Translations under genes and position numbers: made by a program
Notes under the pieces: model-generated
Told to the model about the DNA's origin: nothing
Databases searched by the model: none
Seen by the model: the letters and a program-made list of their open reading frames with translations, nothing else
DNA from: Thalassobius sp049116315
Lineage (GTDB): Bacteria; Pseudomonadota; Alphaproteobacteria; Rhodobacterales; Rhodobacteraceae
Assembly: GCA_049116315.1 (NCBI GenBank)
Contig: JAGDZD010000022.1
Span: forward strand, 1-64,000
Direction of reading: 5' to 3'
DNA length: 64,000 nucleotides
Shown here: positions 25,705 through 34,024 of the stretch, piece by piece
Position numbering within the stretch: position 1 is the stretch's first letter
Layout: each line of letters starts with the position of its first letter

Positions 25705-26175
25705 ATGTTAGAGCCCCTGCACCTCGCAAAACTTGTCCATATTTTCGCTGTCATCCTGATGGTTGGCGCGACCGTCATCAACGGATTGATCCACGGTCAG
25801 GCCAAATCGGCCAGCCCGCGCGACGCAGCGGTGATGCTGGGGCTGGTGATGCGGATCAATCGATATTTCATGGCGCCATCTCTGATTGTCATCCCAGTGT
25901 CAGGAGTCTGGCTGATGCATGTGGCGGGATATGATCTGGGTGCAAAATGGCTGTCAATGTCGCTGGGGCTCAGCGTTTTACTGATCGCGGCCTTCTTGAT
26001 CGGCTATCGCTTTGAGCGCACCCTACACGCCATCGCGCGACAGGACGCCCAGCAAAAGAAACTCGAGCTTTCCGGGCGATATGGCAACACGTTCCAAAGC
26101 GCCGCCGTTATCGGTTTCGGCGCTTTGGTGATGTCTGTTGTTGCCGTCATCCTTATGATTTTCAAACCTTACTGA
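25705..26175 (+). CDS. DUF2269-type integral membrane protein
   Basis: 156 residues with four predicted membrane segments; opening LHLAKLVHIFAVILMVGATV resembles DUF2269 proteins, which have no known activity. The ATG at 25705 lacks a near ribosome site; a TTG at 25693 lies 13 bases after GGGAGG and is an alternative. It is the first gene of a two-gene operon under the divergent TetR. Confidence 0.7.
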   Translation: MLEPLHLAKLVHIFAVILMVGATVINGLIHGQAKSASPRDAAVMLGLVMRINRYFMAPSLIVIPVSGVWLMHVAGYDLGAKWLSMSLGLSVLLIAAFLIGYRFERTLHAIARQDAQQKKLELSGRYGNTFQSAAVIGFGALVMSVVAVILMIFKPY

Positions 26176-26186
26176 GGACAAGACCG

Positions 26187-26864
26187 ATGTCAAAATCAGG
26201 CGGTATCAACCGAGCCTATGGCCGATCTCTTGGGGCAAAACTGACGTTTGCCTTTTTACATGGCCTATTGGTCGCATTGTGCATTTGGCTGGCCTTTGGG
26301 CCCATCGACTGGATCAACACGCCCAGAGCGCAATTGCTTTGCGTCTGTGTCATTGTCTATTTCCTGCGCCATCTCATAACCCTGTTTGTGCTGCTCAAAC
26401 GTCAGGTTCAGCTGTCCGAAGTCTTTGGTTTGATCCTGTTTTTCTGCGTTTTTGAAGTTGGGTTCTTGCTATTGGGCACGGGCGAGATCTTGGGCGGCAC
26501 AGCAGCGCTTAGCTGGATCGACGCGGTGGCCTTTGGGCTTTTCCTGATTGGGTCTGCGCTCAATTCAGTCTCTGAGTTGCAGCGCTGGGTTTGGAAGAAG
26601 AAGCCCTCCTCAAAGGGTTTGTGCTATACCGAGGGGCTTTTTGCCTACTCGCTACACATCAACTATTTTGGGGATGCCGTGCTCTTTACCGGATGGGCGA
26701 TCCTGACTGCGTCTCTGATCGCCTGGGCCGTTCCGCTGTTTGTAATCTCGGGGTTTGTCTTTTTCCACATTCCCCCGTTGGACCAATACCTAGAAGAGCG
26801 ATACGGCGACTCCTTTAACGCCTACGCCGCAAAAACCGCCAAATTTGTGCCTTTCCTCTACTAA
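26187..26864 (+). CDS. Membrane protein, isoprenylcysteine methyltransferase/DUF1295-like
   Basis: 225 residues, about six membrane segments, with the family's C-terminal part CYTEGLFAYSLHINYFGD ... PLDQYLEERYGDSFNAY. This matches the DUF1295/ICMT-like membrane methyltransferase or reductase superfamily. Substrate unknown. GAGGA lies 9 bases before the ATG. Co-transcribed with the DUF2269 gene, so the two may act together in the membrane. Confidence 0.72.
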   Translation: MSKSGGINRAYGRSLGAKLTFAFLHGLLVALCIWLAFGPIDWINTPRAQLLCVCVIVYFLRHLITLFVLLKRQVQLSEVFGLILFFCVFEVGFLLLGTGEILGGTAALSWIDAVAFGLFLIGSALNSVSELQRWVWKKKPSSKGLCYTEGLFAYSLHINYFGDAVLFTGWAILTASLIAWAVPLFVISGFVFFHIPPLDQYLEERYGDSFNAYAAKTAKFVPFLY

Positions 26865-26927
26865 CCCTGCCGAAACATAGGCTTGTGCACTACAAACGGT
26901 GGGAAAACCTGCGCCCAAACACCCAAC

Positions 26928-26948
26928 GCCCAAAGCCCAAAGCCCAAA
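26928..26948 (+). repeat. Short tandem repeat, three copies of GCCCAAA
   Basis: GCCCAAA occurs three times head to tail, followed by GC, in the 177-base space upstream of the nitrile hydratase genes. A further GCCCAAA is at 26913-26919. Possibly slippage; no function evident. Confidence 0.6.
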
Positions 26949-27041
26949 GCGACACTGACCCTCGGGTGACGAGGTTCAATGGTTGACTTGCCAAAGACGC
27001 AACGGCGATAGTCAATTGGTCCTACAGATGAGATCTCGCCC

Positions 27042-27674
27042 ATGCCCCATGACCACGGTCACGACCCCGATCACCCGCACAGCCTGTTGCCCTCGGACCC
27101 AGAGCTGCGCGTACGGGCTTTAGAAAGCCTGTTGGTGGAAAAAGGTCTGGTGGATCCGGACACGCTCAGTGCCTTGATCGACACCTATGAAACCAAAATC
27201 GGCCCGCGCAATGGCGCGCAGGTTGTGGCCAAGGCATGGGTGGATCCCGCCTTCAAAGCACGACTGTTAGAGGATGGCACTCAGGCCATCGCCGAGCTTG
27301 GCTTTCAGGGCCGTCAAAGCGAACATATGGTTGCGGTGGAAAACACCCCTGATCAGCACAACATCGTCGTTTGCACGCTTTGTTCTTGTTATCCTTGGGC
27401 CATCTTGGGCATCCCGCCCAGCTGGTACAAATCCGACGCCTATCGCAGTCGCGCTGTGCGCGAACCGCGCGCTGTTTTGGATGAATTTGGCGTCACATTG
27501 CTGCCCTCTCAAAAGGTTCGAGTCTGGGATTCCACGGCTGAAATCCGTTACCTCGTTCTGCCGATGCGCCCCGAAGGCACCGAAGGTTGGAGCGAAGACA
27601 AACTGGCCGATCTGGTGAACCGCAACGCAATGATCGGCACAGCCCTCGCCGACACCCCCGCGGTGTCAAAATGA
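27042..27674 (+). CDS. nthA: Nitrile hydratase alpha subunit, cobalt type
   Basis: 210 residues. The metal-claw motif is C111-T-L-C-S-C116 followed by YPW; Thr in second place marks the cobalt type (iron types have Ser). Cys114 and Cys116 are the ones oxidised to sulfinate/sulfenate in characterised enzymes. The N-terminus is His/Asp-rich (MPHDHGHDPDHPHS). It hydrates nitriles to amides with the beta subunit. The ribosome site is weak. ATGA overlap with nthB. Confidence 0.93.
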   Translation: MPHDHGHDPDHPHSLLPSDPELRVRALESLLVEKGLVDPDTLSALIDTYETKIGPRNGAQVVAKAWVDPAFKARLLEDGTQAIAELGFQGRQSEHMVAVENTPDQHNIVVCTLCSCYPWAILGIPPSWYKSDAYRSRAVREPRAVLDEFGVTLLPSQKVRVWDSTAEIRYLVLPMRPEGTEGWSEDKLADLVNRNAMIGTALADTPAVSK

Positions 27675-28378
27675 GCCGCATTCACGATATGGGCGGCCGG
27701 TATGGCGACGGCCAGATCCCCGACAAAGAAGATGACACGGTCTTTCATTCAGAGTGGGAGGCCAAAGCCATGGCCACCACTGTGGCTTGCGGCGCGCTTG
27801 GGGCATGGAACATTGACGCCGGGCGCCACGCCCGCGAACGCCTGTCACCTCGGGACTACGCGCGGTTCTCTTACTACGAAAAATGGATTGCCGCGCTGAG
27901 CGACATATTGGTCGAACGCGACCTGATCACTCCAAGTGAGTTGGAATGTGCCGCCCTTGCGGATGCTGACAAGACTTCCGCCGCCCCACGCGCACCGTTG
28001 CACAAGAACGCGTTGCGCCCCGGGGATGTGCTGGCTTCACAGCGCAAGATCGCTCCCTATACGCGTCCAACAAAGGATGCGCCTCTGTTTGCCATTGGTG
28101 ACAGCGTACGCACCAGCCATCGCAGCCCAAACCAGCAAATCGTAGGAGGGCACACCCGGCTGCCAAACTATGCTATGGGCAAGGTCGGTAAAATTGTGCT
28201 CCTCCATGGGGCGCATGTATTCCCAGACAGCAACGCCCATTTCAAAGGCGAAGCGCCTCAGCCACTCTATGCCGTTGAATTCACCGCTCATGCGCTTTGG
28301 GGCGACAGCTGTGAGGCACCGGATGACCGGATCGTGCTGGACCTGTGGCAAAGCTACCTAGAAGGCGTTTCTTTGTGA
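27671..28378 (+). CDS. nthB: Nitrile hydratase beta subunit
   Basis: 235 residues with the family opening MSRIHDMGGRYGDGQIP, helical linker around YYEKWIAAL, and the C-terminal SH3-like part with GDSVRTSHRSPNQQIVGGHTR compressed around residues 130-155 (the conserved Arg is seen). Starts inside the alpha stop codon and ends inside the GTG of the accessory gene. Confidence 0.92.
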   Translation: MSRIHDMGGRYGDGQIPDKEDDTVFHSEWEAKAMATTVACGALGAWNIDAGRHARERLSPRDYARFSYYEKWIAALSDILVERDLITPSELECAALADADKTSAAPRAPLHKNALRPGDVLASQRKIAPYTRPTKDAPLFAIGDSVRTSHRSPNQQIVGGHTRLPNYAMGKVGKIVLLHGAHVFPDSNAHFKGEAPQPLYAVEFTAHALWGDSCEAPDDRIVLDLWQSYLEGVSL

Positions 28379-28719
28379 CCCATGCTCCTTTGGCACCGAC
28401 CCCGCTGGCACCCGCCCGTTTTGAAGAACCTTGGCACGCCCAAGTTTTTGCCTTGGCCGTCGCCCTGAACGAAGCAGGCCATTTTACCTGGTCAGAATGG
28501 ACCGAGCTTTTTGGCGCACACCTGCAAACCCTGCGCGCAGCAAACAACCTGACAGGGGACGAAGGCTATTATGTCGCTTGGGTCAGCACCCTCGAACAGA
28601 TGATGATCCAAAAGGACATTGTCGGGCCCGACGCTTTGGCCACGATGAAATCCCTCTGGACCGAAGCCTTTTTGAACACGCCTCATGGCGCGCCGGTCTC
28701 GCCCAGAAAGCCAGCCTGA
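28375..28719 (+). CDS. Nitrile hydratase accessory protein (cobalt activator/beta-homolog type)
   Basis: 114 residues, similar to the N-terminal half of the beta subunit: FEEPWHAQVFALAVALNEAGHFTW ... YYVAWVSTLEQM, split over residues 15-90. Such small proteins escort the alpha subunit and deliver cobalt by subunit swapping. The GTG start at 28375 overlaps the beta stop (GTGA), which decides it over an upstream in-frame ATG. No amidase gene follows. Confidence 0.85.
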   Translation: MTHAPLAPTPLAPARFEEPWHAQVFALAVALNEAGHFTWSEWTELFGAHLQTLRAANNLTGDEGYYVAWVSTLEQMMIQKDIVGPDALATMKSLWTEAFLNTPHGAPVSPRKPA

Positions 28720-28768
28720 CACCTTTTGTTAGGTAGCGCCGCGTTGACCGATTAAGTTCAGGGCCGTT

Positions 28769-29725
28769 CTAATTGCCTGAAACAGACTCCACATGACCAA
28801 ATAGGGTTCTAAGCTTGGCCTGAACGGCCTGCGGCAAAGGAGGCTTTAGAATGCTTTGCACATTTTGTGTCAGATGCGCTTGGGCACCGGTGCCAGTCAG
28901 CACAACCTGCGCCCCCGGTTCATGGCGGCAAAAACGATACGCCGCCTCGGTCAGCTGATCGGCCACGCCAGCTGCGGTCAGGAAATCAAGCGGGGCATCT
29001 TGGTCGATCTGTGCAGCGTCAACAGTGCCGTCTTGAATCAGCTCGCGGATCAAGTCCCGCGCCACATCCGGTTGGCTCAAGGCGCGGCGCACCGCAAACA
29101 TCACCAAGGTTCCGATGTCTTTTTCTTGGGTAAGCGCAAAGACATGTTTGCGTGCTGAAGGGTTTAAAAAGTTGAAGCCGGCCATGACGACATCCCAATG
29201 ATCATCCTGCAACGCCAACCGCAGCATTTGGTGATCGGTGTCGCGAATGAACCGTTCCGTCAAACCCAGAAAACGGATTTTTCCTGCGGCCTGCAATCGC
29301 TTGAGCACAGGCAAAAGCGTATCGCGACAATAGGCATATTGATGCGCCATCACCCCATGCAGATGGAGGATATCGATGGTTTCGACCTCCAGCTTGCGCA
29401 GGCTTTTGTTGACGCGTTCTTCAAACAGCTCTGGCGCGATCATATCGGTGCCCAAGGCTGACCCACCGGGGGCAACCACCCCCTGTTTGGTGGAAATCAC
29501 CACCTGATCGCGGCGTGACTTGATAGCCGCCCCAACGATCTCTTCGGTGCCATAAGACGCCGCAGTGTCGATAAAATTCACCCCGGCGTCTATTGCGGAC
29601 AGAACAAGGTCTACAGAGTGATCAAACGATTTTCCCTGAGACTGACCAAGACGGGAATGCCCGCCGCAGCCAAGCCCAGCAACGCTGACGTTCAATCCGG
29701 TACGCCCTAAACGTATCCTCTCCAT
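28769..29725 (-). CDS. Aldo/keto reductase
   Basis: 318 residues. Catalytic tetrad: D53 and Y58 (DTAASYG), K80 (STKQG) and H123 (HLHGV). NAD(P)H-dependent interconversion of an aldehyde/ketone and alcohol; the closest look is to the family that includes sugar dehydrogenases such as galactose or fucose dehydrogenase. It starts 9 bases after the dehydrogenase upstream, so it belongs to the end of the 29-38 kb cluster. Confidence 0.88.
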   Translation of the reverse strand: MERIRLGRTGLNVSVAGLGCGGHSRLGQSQGKSFDHSVDLVLSAIDAGVNFIDTAASYGTEEIVGAAIKSRRDQVVISTKQGVVAPGGSALGTDMIAPELFEERVNKSLRKLEVETIDILHLHGVMAHQYAYCRDTLLPVLKRLQAAGKIRFLGLTERFIRDTDHQMLRLALQDDHWDVVMAGFNFLNPSARKHVFALTQEKDIGTLVMFAVRRALSQPDVARDLIRELIQDGTVDAAQIDQDAPLDFLTAAGVADQLTEAAYRFCRHEPGAQVVLTGTGAQAHLTQNVQSILKPPLPQAVQAKLRTLFGHVESVSGN

Positions 29726-29734
29726 CCTGTGGCC

Positions 29735-31240
29735 TCAGACCAAATCTTGCGGCAAAAGCGCGTCAGGCAAGTTTTGATAGCACACCGGGCGCAAGAAGCG
29801 ACGGATGGACAAAGTGCCCACCGATGTGGCGCCAAAGTTTGTCGACGCCGGGTAAGGGCCGCCATGTACCATCGTATCTGCGACCTCAACCCCGGTTGGA
29901 AACCCATTGACCAAAATGCGCCCCGCTTTACGCTCAAGAACAGGCATCAACGCCTGCCCGGTTGAGGTATCACCATCGTCCATAATCAACGTAGCTGTCA
30001 GTTGGCCCTCTAATGAGCGCGCCACCGCATCGCGATCCGCATCACTCTCGACCGTGACGATCAGACCAAGTGGGCCAAACACCTCTTCGGCCAATTCGGG
30101 CGTGTTCAACCAGTTGCTTGCCGTTGTTTGAAACACAAATGGCGTTGCCTCGCGCCCAGAGCCTGTGGTGCGAAGCACGGTCTCAACGCCTTCGGCCTCA
30201 GCCATCCGAGCCACACCTGCATGATACGCCCCCGCAATGCCATCGGTCAGCATGGTCTGTCCGGCCACGGCGCCAAACGCCTCAAGCGCTGCGGCACAGA
30301 ACGCCTCGGCGTCGGCCCCTTTTGACAGCACAACCATCCCGGGGTTGGTGCAAAATTGCCCTGCCCCCATGGCCAGCGACCCGGCCCAATTCGCCGCGAT
30401 GTCCGCACCCCGCGCGGCCAAGGCTTCGTCCAATACAAACACGGGGTTTACAGATCCCAGCTCCCCAAAGAATGGGATCGGCTCAGCGCGCGCCGCGCAC
30501 AGATCAAACAGCGCCCGACCGCCCGCCAAAGACCCGGTGAAACCAACAGCTTTGATTCGAGGGTGCTGGACAACCGCTTGGCCAACCGCGCGGTTGCCGC
30601 CCTGAATTTGACTAAAGACGCCGGGATGCAGATCGCAGGCTTTGACCGCCGCGTGCATGGCTTGCGCCACGATGTCAGACACGCCGGGATGTGCCGAATG
30701 TCCCTTTACCACCACCGGACAGCCCGCAGCCAGCGCAGCGGCAGTGTCGCCCCCAGCTGTAGAAAACGCCAATGGGAAGTTTGACGCGCCAAAGACGGCA
30801 ACGGGGCCAATGGGGCGCTGAACCATTTTTAGGTCTGGACGCGGCAGCGGCGCGCGATCAGGCAAGGCCTTGTCAAAACGCCGATCCAAATAGTCCCCAG
30901 ATTCAATATGATCTGCAAAAAGTCGCAGCTGCCCCACTGTGCGGCCGCGTTCGCCAACCAGACGCGCTTCGGGCAGGCCGGTTTCTTTGGTGCCGATGAG
31001 CGTAATCTCATCTCCTCGCGCGTTGATTTGATCCGCAATTTCCCGCAGGAAAGCCGCCCGCTTGGCGCGGCTCAAAGCGCTATAGCTCCAAAAGGCGTCT
31101 TCAGCCGCCTCACAGGCCGCATTCACATCCTCAACGGTCCCAACCGCAAATGTGTCGGGCGCACCCACTGTTGGCATGTTCTCAAATGTGGCGTCGCCAC
31201 CCACCCATTCACCTGCAATCAGGTGCTTACCGATTAGCAT
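29735..31240 (-). CDS. 2,5-dioxovalerate (2-ketoglutarate semialdehyde) dehydrogenase type ALDH
   Basis: 501 residues, full ALDH length. FGASNFPLAFSTAGGDTA, the KGHSAHPG motif typical of this branch, the catalytic Glu in FFGELGS and the nucleophile Cys in GQFCTNPG are all present. The enzyme oxidises 2-ketoglutarate semialdehyde to 2-ketoglutarate, the step after KdgD in sugar-acid or pentose breakdown. GGAG lies 7 bases before the ATG. It is 69 bases behind the GST gene, past a hairpin. Confidence 0.85.
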   Translation of the reverse strand: MLIGKHLIAGEWVGGDATFENMPTVGAPDTFAVGTVEDVNAACEAAEDAFWSYSALSRAKRAAFLREIADQINARGDEITLIGTKETGLPEARLVGERGRTVGQLRLFADHIESGDYLDRRFDKALPDRAPLPRPDLKMVQRPIGPVAVFGASNFPLAFSTAGGDTAAALAAGCPVVVKGHSAHPGVSDIVAQAMHAAVKACDLHPGVFSQIQGGNRAVGQAVVQHPRIKAVGFTGSLAGGRALFDLCAARAEPIPFFGELGSVNPVFVLDEALAARGADIAANWAGSLAMGAGQFCTNPGMVVLSKGADAEAFCAAALEAFGAVAGQTMLTDGIAGAYHAGVARMAEAEGVETVLRTTGSGREATPFVFQTTASNWLNTPELAEEVFGPLGLIVTVESDADRDAVARSLEGQLTATLIMDDGDTSTGQALMPVLERKAGRILVNGFPTGVEVADTMVHGGPYPASTNFGATSVGTLSIRRFLRPVCYQNLPDALLPQDLV

Positions 31241-31260
31241 CTTGCATCTCCAATATATGA

Positions 31261-31287
31261 GGGGCCACCCGCCGCTGCGCGTGGCCC
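31261..31287 (-). terminator. Hairpin between GST copy 2 and the dehydrogenase gene
   Basis: GGGCCAC pairs with GTGGCCC around a GC-rich loop. There is no T-run in the minus-strand direction, so partial attenuation is more likely than full termination. Confidence 0.4.
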
Positions 31288-31309
31288 TAAAACTGTCCGA
31301 TAAATGGCG

Positions 31310-31939
31310 TTAGCCGGCTGGAATTTCGCCCATGACTTTGGGCACGTGATAGCCCTTTTGAACCGCGTCGCGGGCCAGTAGGCGCTGATACCATGCGCGC
31401 ACATTGGGGAAGTCTGCGAGATCTACTTGCTGCCACTCATAACGCGACACCCATGGCCAGACAGCCATGTCAGCGATGGTGTATTCGTCACAAATATACT
31501 CTTTGCCTTCGAGCTGTGTGTTCAGCACGCCATAAAGGCGCTGCACTTCGGCAGCAAAGCGTTCCTCGGCGTATTCCGCCTTGCCCGGATTGAAATGCAA
31601 GTAGTGGTGCGACTGGCCTGCCATTGGCCCCAAACCACCCATCTGCCACATCAACCATTCCAAAACCTTGATCTGCTTAAGGGGGTCCGATGGCAAAAAT
31701 TTCTGATGCTTTTCAGCTAGATACCACATGATCGCCCCAGATTCCATCAACTTAAGGCCGTTGTCGCGATCCACAATAGCCGGAATTTTGTTGTTCGGGC
31801 TGATGTCAAGAAACTCAGGTGTCTTTTGATCCCCTTGGCCGATGTTGATCGGGTGCACCTCATATTCGATGCCCAATTCTTCAAGAAGAATAGAAACTTT
31901 GCGCCCGTTTGGGGTGGTCCATGAATAAAGATCGATCAT
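31310..31939 (-). CDS. Glutathione S-transferase, YfcG/YghU-like (copy 2)
   Basis: 209 residues with MIDLYSWTTPNGRKVSILLEE at the start, NNKIPAI and MESGAI. It is colinear without gaps with the GST at 3297-3926, about 77% identical by eye. The start at 31939 matches that copy; an upstream in-frame start would overlap the NIPSNAP gene. It follows a NIPSNAP gene by 16 bases, the same gap as in copy 1. Confidence 0.9.
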   Translation of the reverse strand: MIDLYSWTTPNGRKVSILLEELGIEYEVHPINIGQGDQKTPEFLDISPNNKIPAIVDRDNGLKLMESGAIMWYLAEKHQKFLPSDPLKQIKVLEWLMWQMGGLGPMAGQSHHYLHFNPGKAEYAEERFAAEVQRLYGVLNTQLEGKEYICDEYTIADMAVWPWVSRYEWQQVDLADFPNVRAWYQRLLARDAVQKGYHVPKVMGEIPAG

Positions 31940-31955
31940 CTTATTTGTCTCTCTG

Positions 31956-32306
31956 TCAGCTGTTGTTGGCCAGATCCAGCGCCGGGTCATCGTTGGCCCA
32001 AGGGCTAAACGGTGCCGGGATCAGGATTTTGTTTTCCTGCGATATTTGCAGGGGTCTGATGGTCTTGACGTACTCCGTCCATCTCGGGTCTGCGATCAAT
32101 TGCGCCCGCCTCTCACTTCGTTCCTGCATATCGGTATAGGCCCACATGTGCACAATCTGATGCAGCGCCCCGATGTCAGAAGAAAAGTAGCCAACCAGAC
32201 GCCCAAGTATGGGCCGCTGAATGGCCAGACCTTCCGCTTCGTAAAGCTTTAGGTATTGCGGCACCGCACCGATTTGCAGCGAATAAATCCGTTCTTCAAC
32301 GATCAT
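31956..32306 (-). CDS. NIPSNAP family protein (copy 2)
   Basis: 116 residues, MIVEERIYSLQIGAVPQYL at the start and the same GYFSSDIGALHQIVHMWAY core as copy 1. Its start overlaps the stop of the ThDP enzyme gene by 4 bases, so it is translationally coupled to a catabolic enzyme. This supports a metabolic rather than structural role (inference). Confidence 0.87.
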   Translation of the reverse strand: MIVEERIYSLQIGAVPQYLKLYEAEGLAIQRPILGRLVGYFSSDIGALHQIVHMWAYTDMQERSERRAQLIADPRWTEYVKTIRPLQISQENKILIPAPFSPWANDDPALDLANNS

Positions 32307-34021
32307 GAGATGTCCTTGCTGTTCTCACCTTGCTGACGCGCCGCGCTCAGCGTTTGCGTTGGGGTCAGCGCCTCTGGGTCGACTTGCAACTCGATCAGAT
32401 ACCCCGCCTTTGAGGCGCGCGCCCGCTCCAGTGCTTCTGGAAACTGTTCGGTTGTCGTGACCAACTCTCCGGGGATGCCAAAGGAATTTGCATAGGCCAC
32501 AAAATCCGGGTTTTGCAGTTCGGTGGAAATCACGCGCCCTGGGTGGGAACGTTCTTGGTGCATCCGGATCGTGCCGAACATGCCGTTGTTCACCACCAGA
32601 TAAATCACCCCCGCCTCGAACTGTGCCGCAGTGGCCAGTTCCTGCGCCGTCATCAAAAAGCAACCATCCCCGGCAACGCTGACAACGGTGCGGTCCGGAT
32701 AGTGCAGTTTGGCCGCGATGGCCGCAGGAACCGCATAGCCCATCGAGCCACTGGTCGGGGCCAGTTGCGTGCGATAGCTGCGATGACTGTGAAAGCGATG
32801 CAACCACACTGAATAGTTGCCAGCGCCGTTTGTATAGATCGTGTCATCCGGCAAAGTTGCTGAAACGTGGCGGATGACGTCGCTCATATTCAGATCGCCC
32901 GGCACCTGTGTCGGGGTCAAAAAGGCGTCATATTCCGTGCGGAACCCTTGTGTCCACTCGGCTGCGTGGGCGGGCTTCACATCAAGCTGCAACATCGCGT
33001 TGAGAAAATTCAGCGGCGACGAAACGATCGAGACGTCCGGGGCATAGACATGGCCCAACTCTTCGGCGCCGGGGTGCACATGCACCAACGGCATCTGCGG
33101 CACAGGCGTGTCAATCAGCGTATAGCCTTGGGTCGTCATCTCGCCAAAGCGGCTGCCGACCGTGATCAAAAGGTCGACCTCTTCGCGCACTTTGCGCCGC
33201 AACCCCGGCAAGGGGGCAATGCCAATGACGCCGCCATAGTTGGGATGACCATTGTCGATATAGTCCTGACACCGGAATGTCGTCGCCACAGGCAAGTTGA
33301 ACTTTTCTGCAACCTTGGCCGCCATCTCGGCGGCTTCTGCGCTCCAATCAGGACCACCCAGCACCAACAAAGGCTTTTCGGCTTTGGCTAGCATGTCGCC
33401 AAGCTGCGCCATTGCACCGGCATCTGGGGCACTTTTGCCCACATGTGCGGGGCGAATATCGGCCACCTCGGCGGTGTCGGCCAAGACATCTTCGGGCAAG
33501 GCAAGCACCACAGGTCCGGGACGTCCTGACAAGGCAACATGCCATGCCCGCGAGATATATTCCGGAATACGAGAGGCATCATCGATCTGAGCCACCCATT
33601 TTGCCATTTCGCCAAACATCCGGCGATAGTCCATTTCCTGAAAGGCTTCGCGATCCATCATATCGGTCGCAACCTGCCCGATCAGCACAATCATCGGCGT
33701 GCTGTCTTGAAAGGCCGTGTGCACACCATTGGAGCCATTGGTCGCCCCCGGCCCACGGGTAAAGGCGCAGATGCCGGGCTTGCCGGTCATCTTGCCATAG
33801 GCGTCGGCCATGTTAGAGGCGCCCGATTCATGGCGGCACGAGATAACTTTGATCTGATCGCGGTGATCATACAGACCATCCAACAAGCCCAAAAAGCTCT
33901 CGCCGGGCACGTTATAGATGGTTTCGGCGCCCAGAATTGCCAGCTGATCCGCCAGAATACGGCCCCCATGGCGCGGCCCTGACGCAGATCGCGAGGGTGC
34001 CGCTTTGTCGTGATTGGACAT
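32303..34021 (-). CDS. Thiamine diphosphate-dependent enzyme (acetolactate synthase / benzoylformate decarboxylase superfamily)
   Basis: 572 residues with the three-domain layout: PYR domain (about 17-185; cofactor-activating Glu65 in CRHESGASN), central domain (about 210-345), PP domain (about 385-550) with the GDG...NN Mg-ThDP motif VAGDGCFLM ... LVVNNGMFG. No gene for an acetolactate synthase small subunit follows. Likely a decarboxylase or carboligase acting on a 2-keto acid; the exact reaction is unknown. It lies 3 bases after the SDR gene. Confidence 0.85.
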   Translation of the reverse strand: MSNHDKAAPSRSASGPRHGGRILADQLAILGAETIYNVPGESFLGLLDGLYDHRDQIKVISCRHESGASNMADAYGKMTGKPGICAFTRGPGATNGSNGVHTAFQDSTPMIVLIGQVATDMMDREAFQEMDYRRMFGEMAKWVAQIDDASRIPEYISRAWHVALSGRPGPVVLALPEDVLADTAEVADIRPAHVGKSAPDAGAMAQLGDMLAKAEKPLLVLGGPDWSAEAAEMAAKVAEKFNLPVATTFRCQDYIDNGHPNYGGVIGIAPLPGLRRKVREEVDLLITVGSRFGEMTTQGYTLIDTPVPQMPLVHVHPGAEELGHVYAPDVSIVSSPLNFLNAMLQLDVKPAHAAEWTQGFRTEYDAFLTPTQVPGDLNMSDVIRHVSATLPDDTIYTNGAGNYSVWLHRFHSHRSYRTQLAPTSGSMGYAVPAAIAAKLHYPDRTVVSVAGDGCFLMTAQELATAAQFEAGVIYLVVNNGMFGTIRMHQERSHPGRVISTELQNPDFVAYANSFGIPGELVTTTEQFPEALERARASKAGYLIELQVDPEALTPTQTLSAARQQGENSKDIS

Positions 34022-34024
34022 GGC

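Noticed and set aside
31310..31939. GST as a lignin beta-etherase, with the nearby SDR as a LigD-like dehydrogenase
   Set aside because: The GST has the YfcG/YghU start and motifs rather than those of LigE/LigF, and the SDR lacks the catalytic Tyr-Lys pair.
32303..34021. Acetolactate synthase for branched-chain amino acid synthesis
   Set aside because: No small regulatory subunit (ilvH) follows and the neighbours are catabolic.
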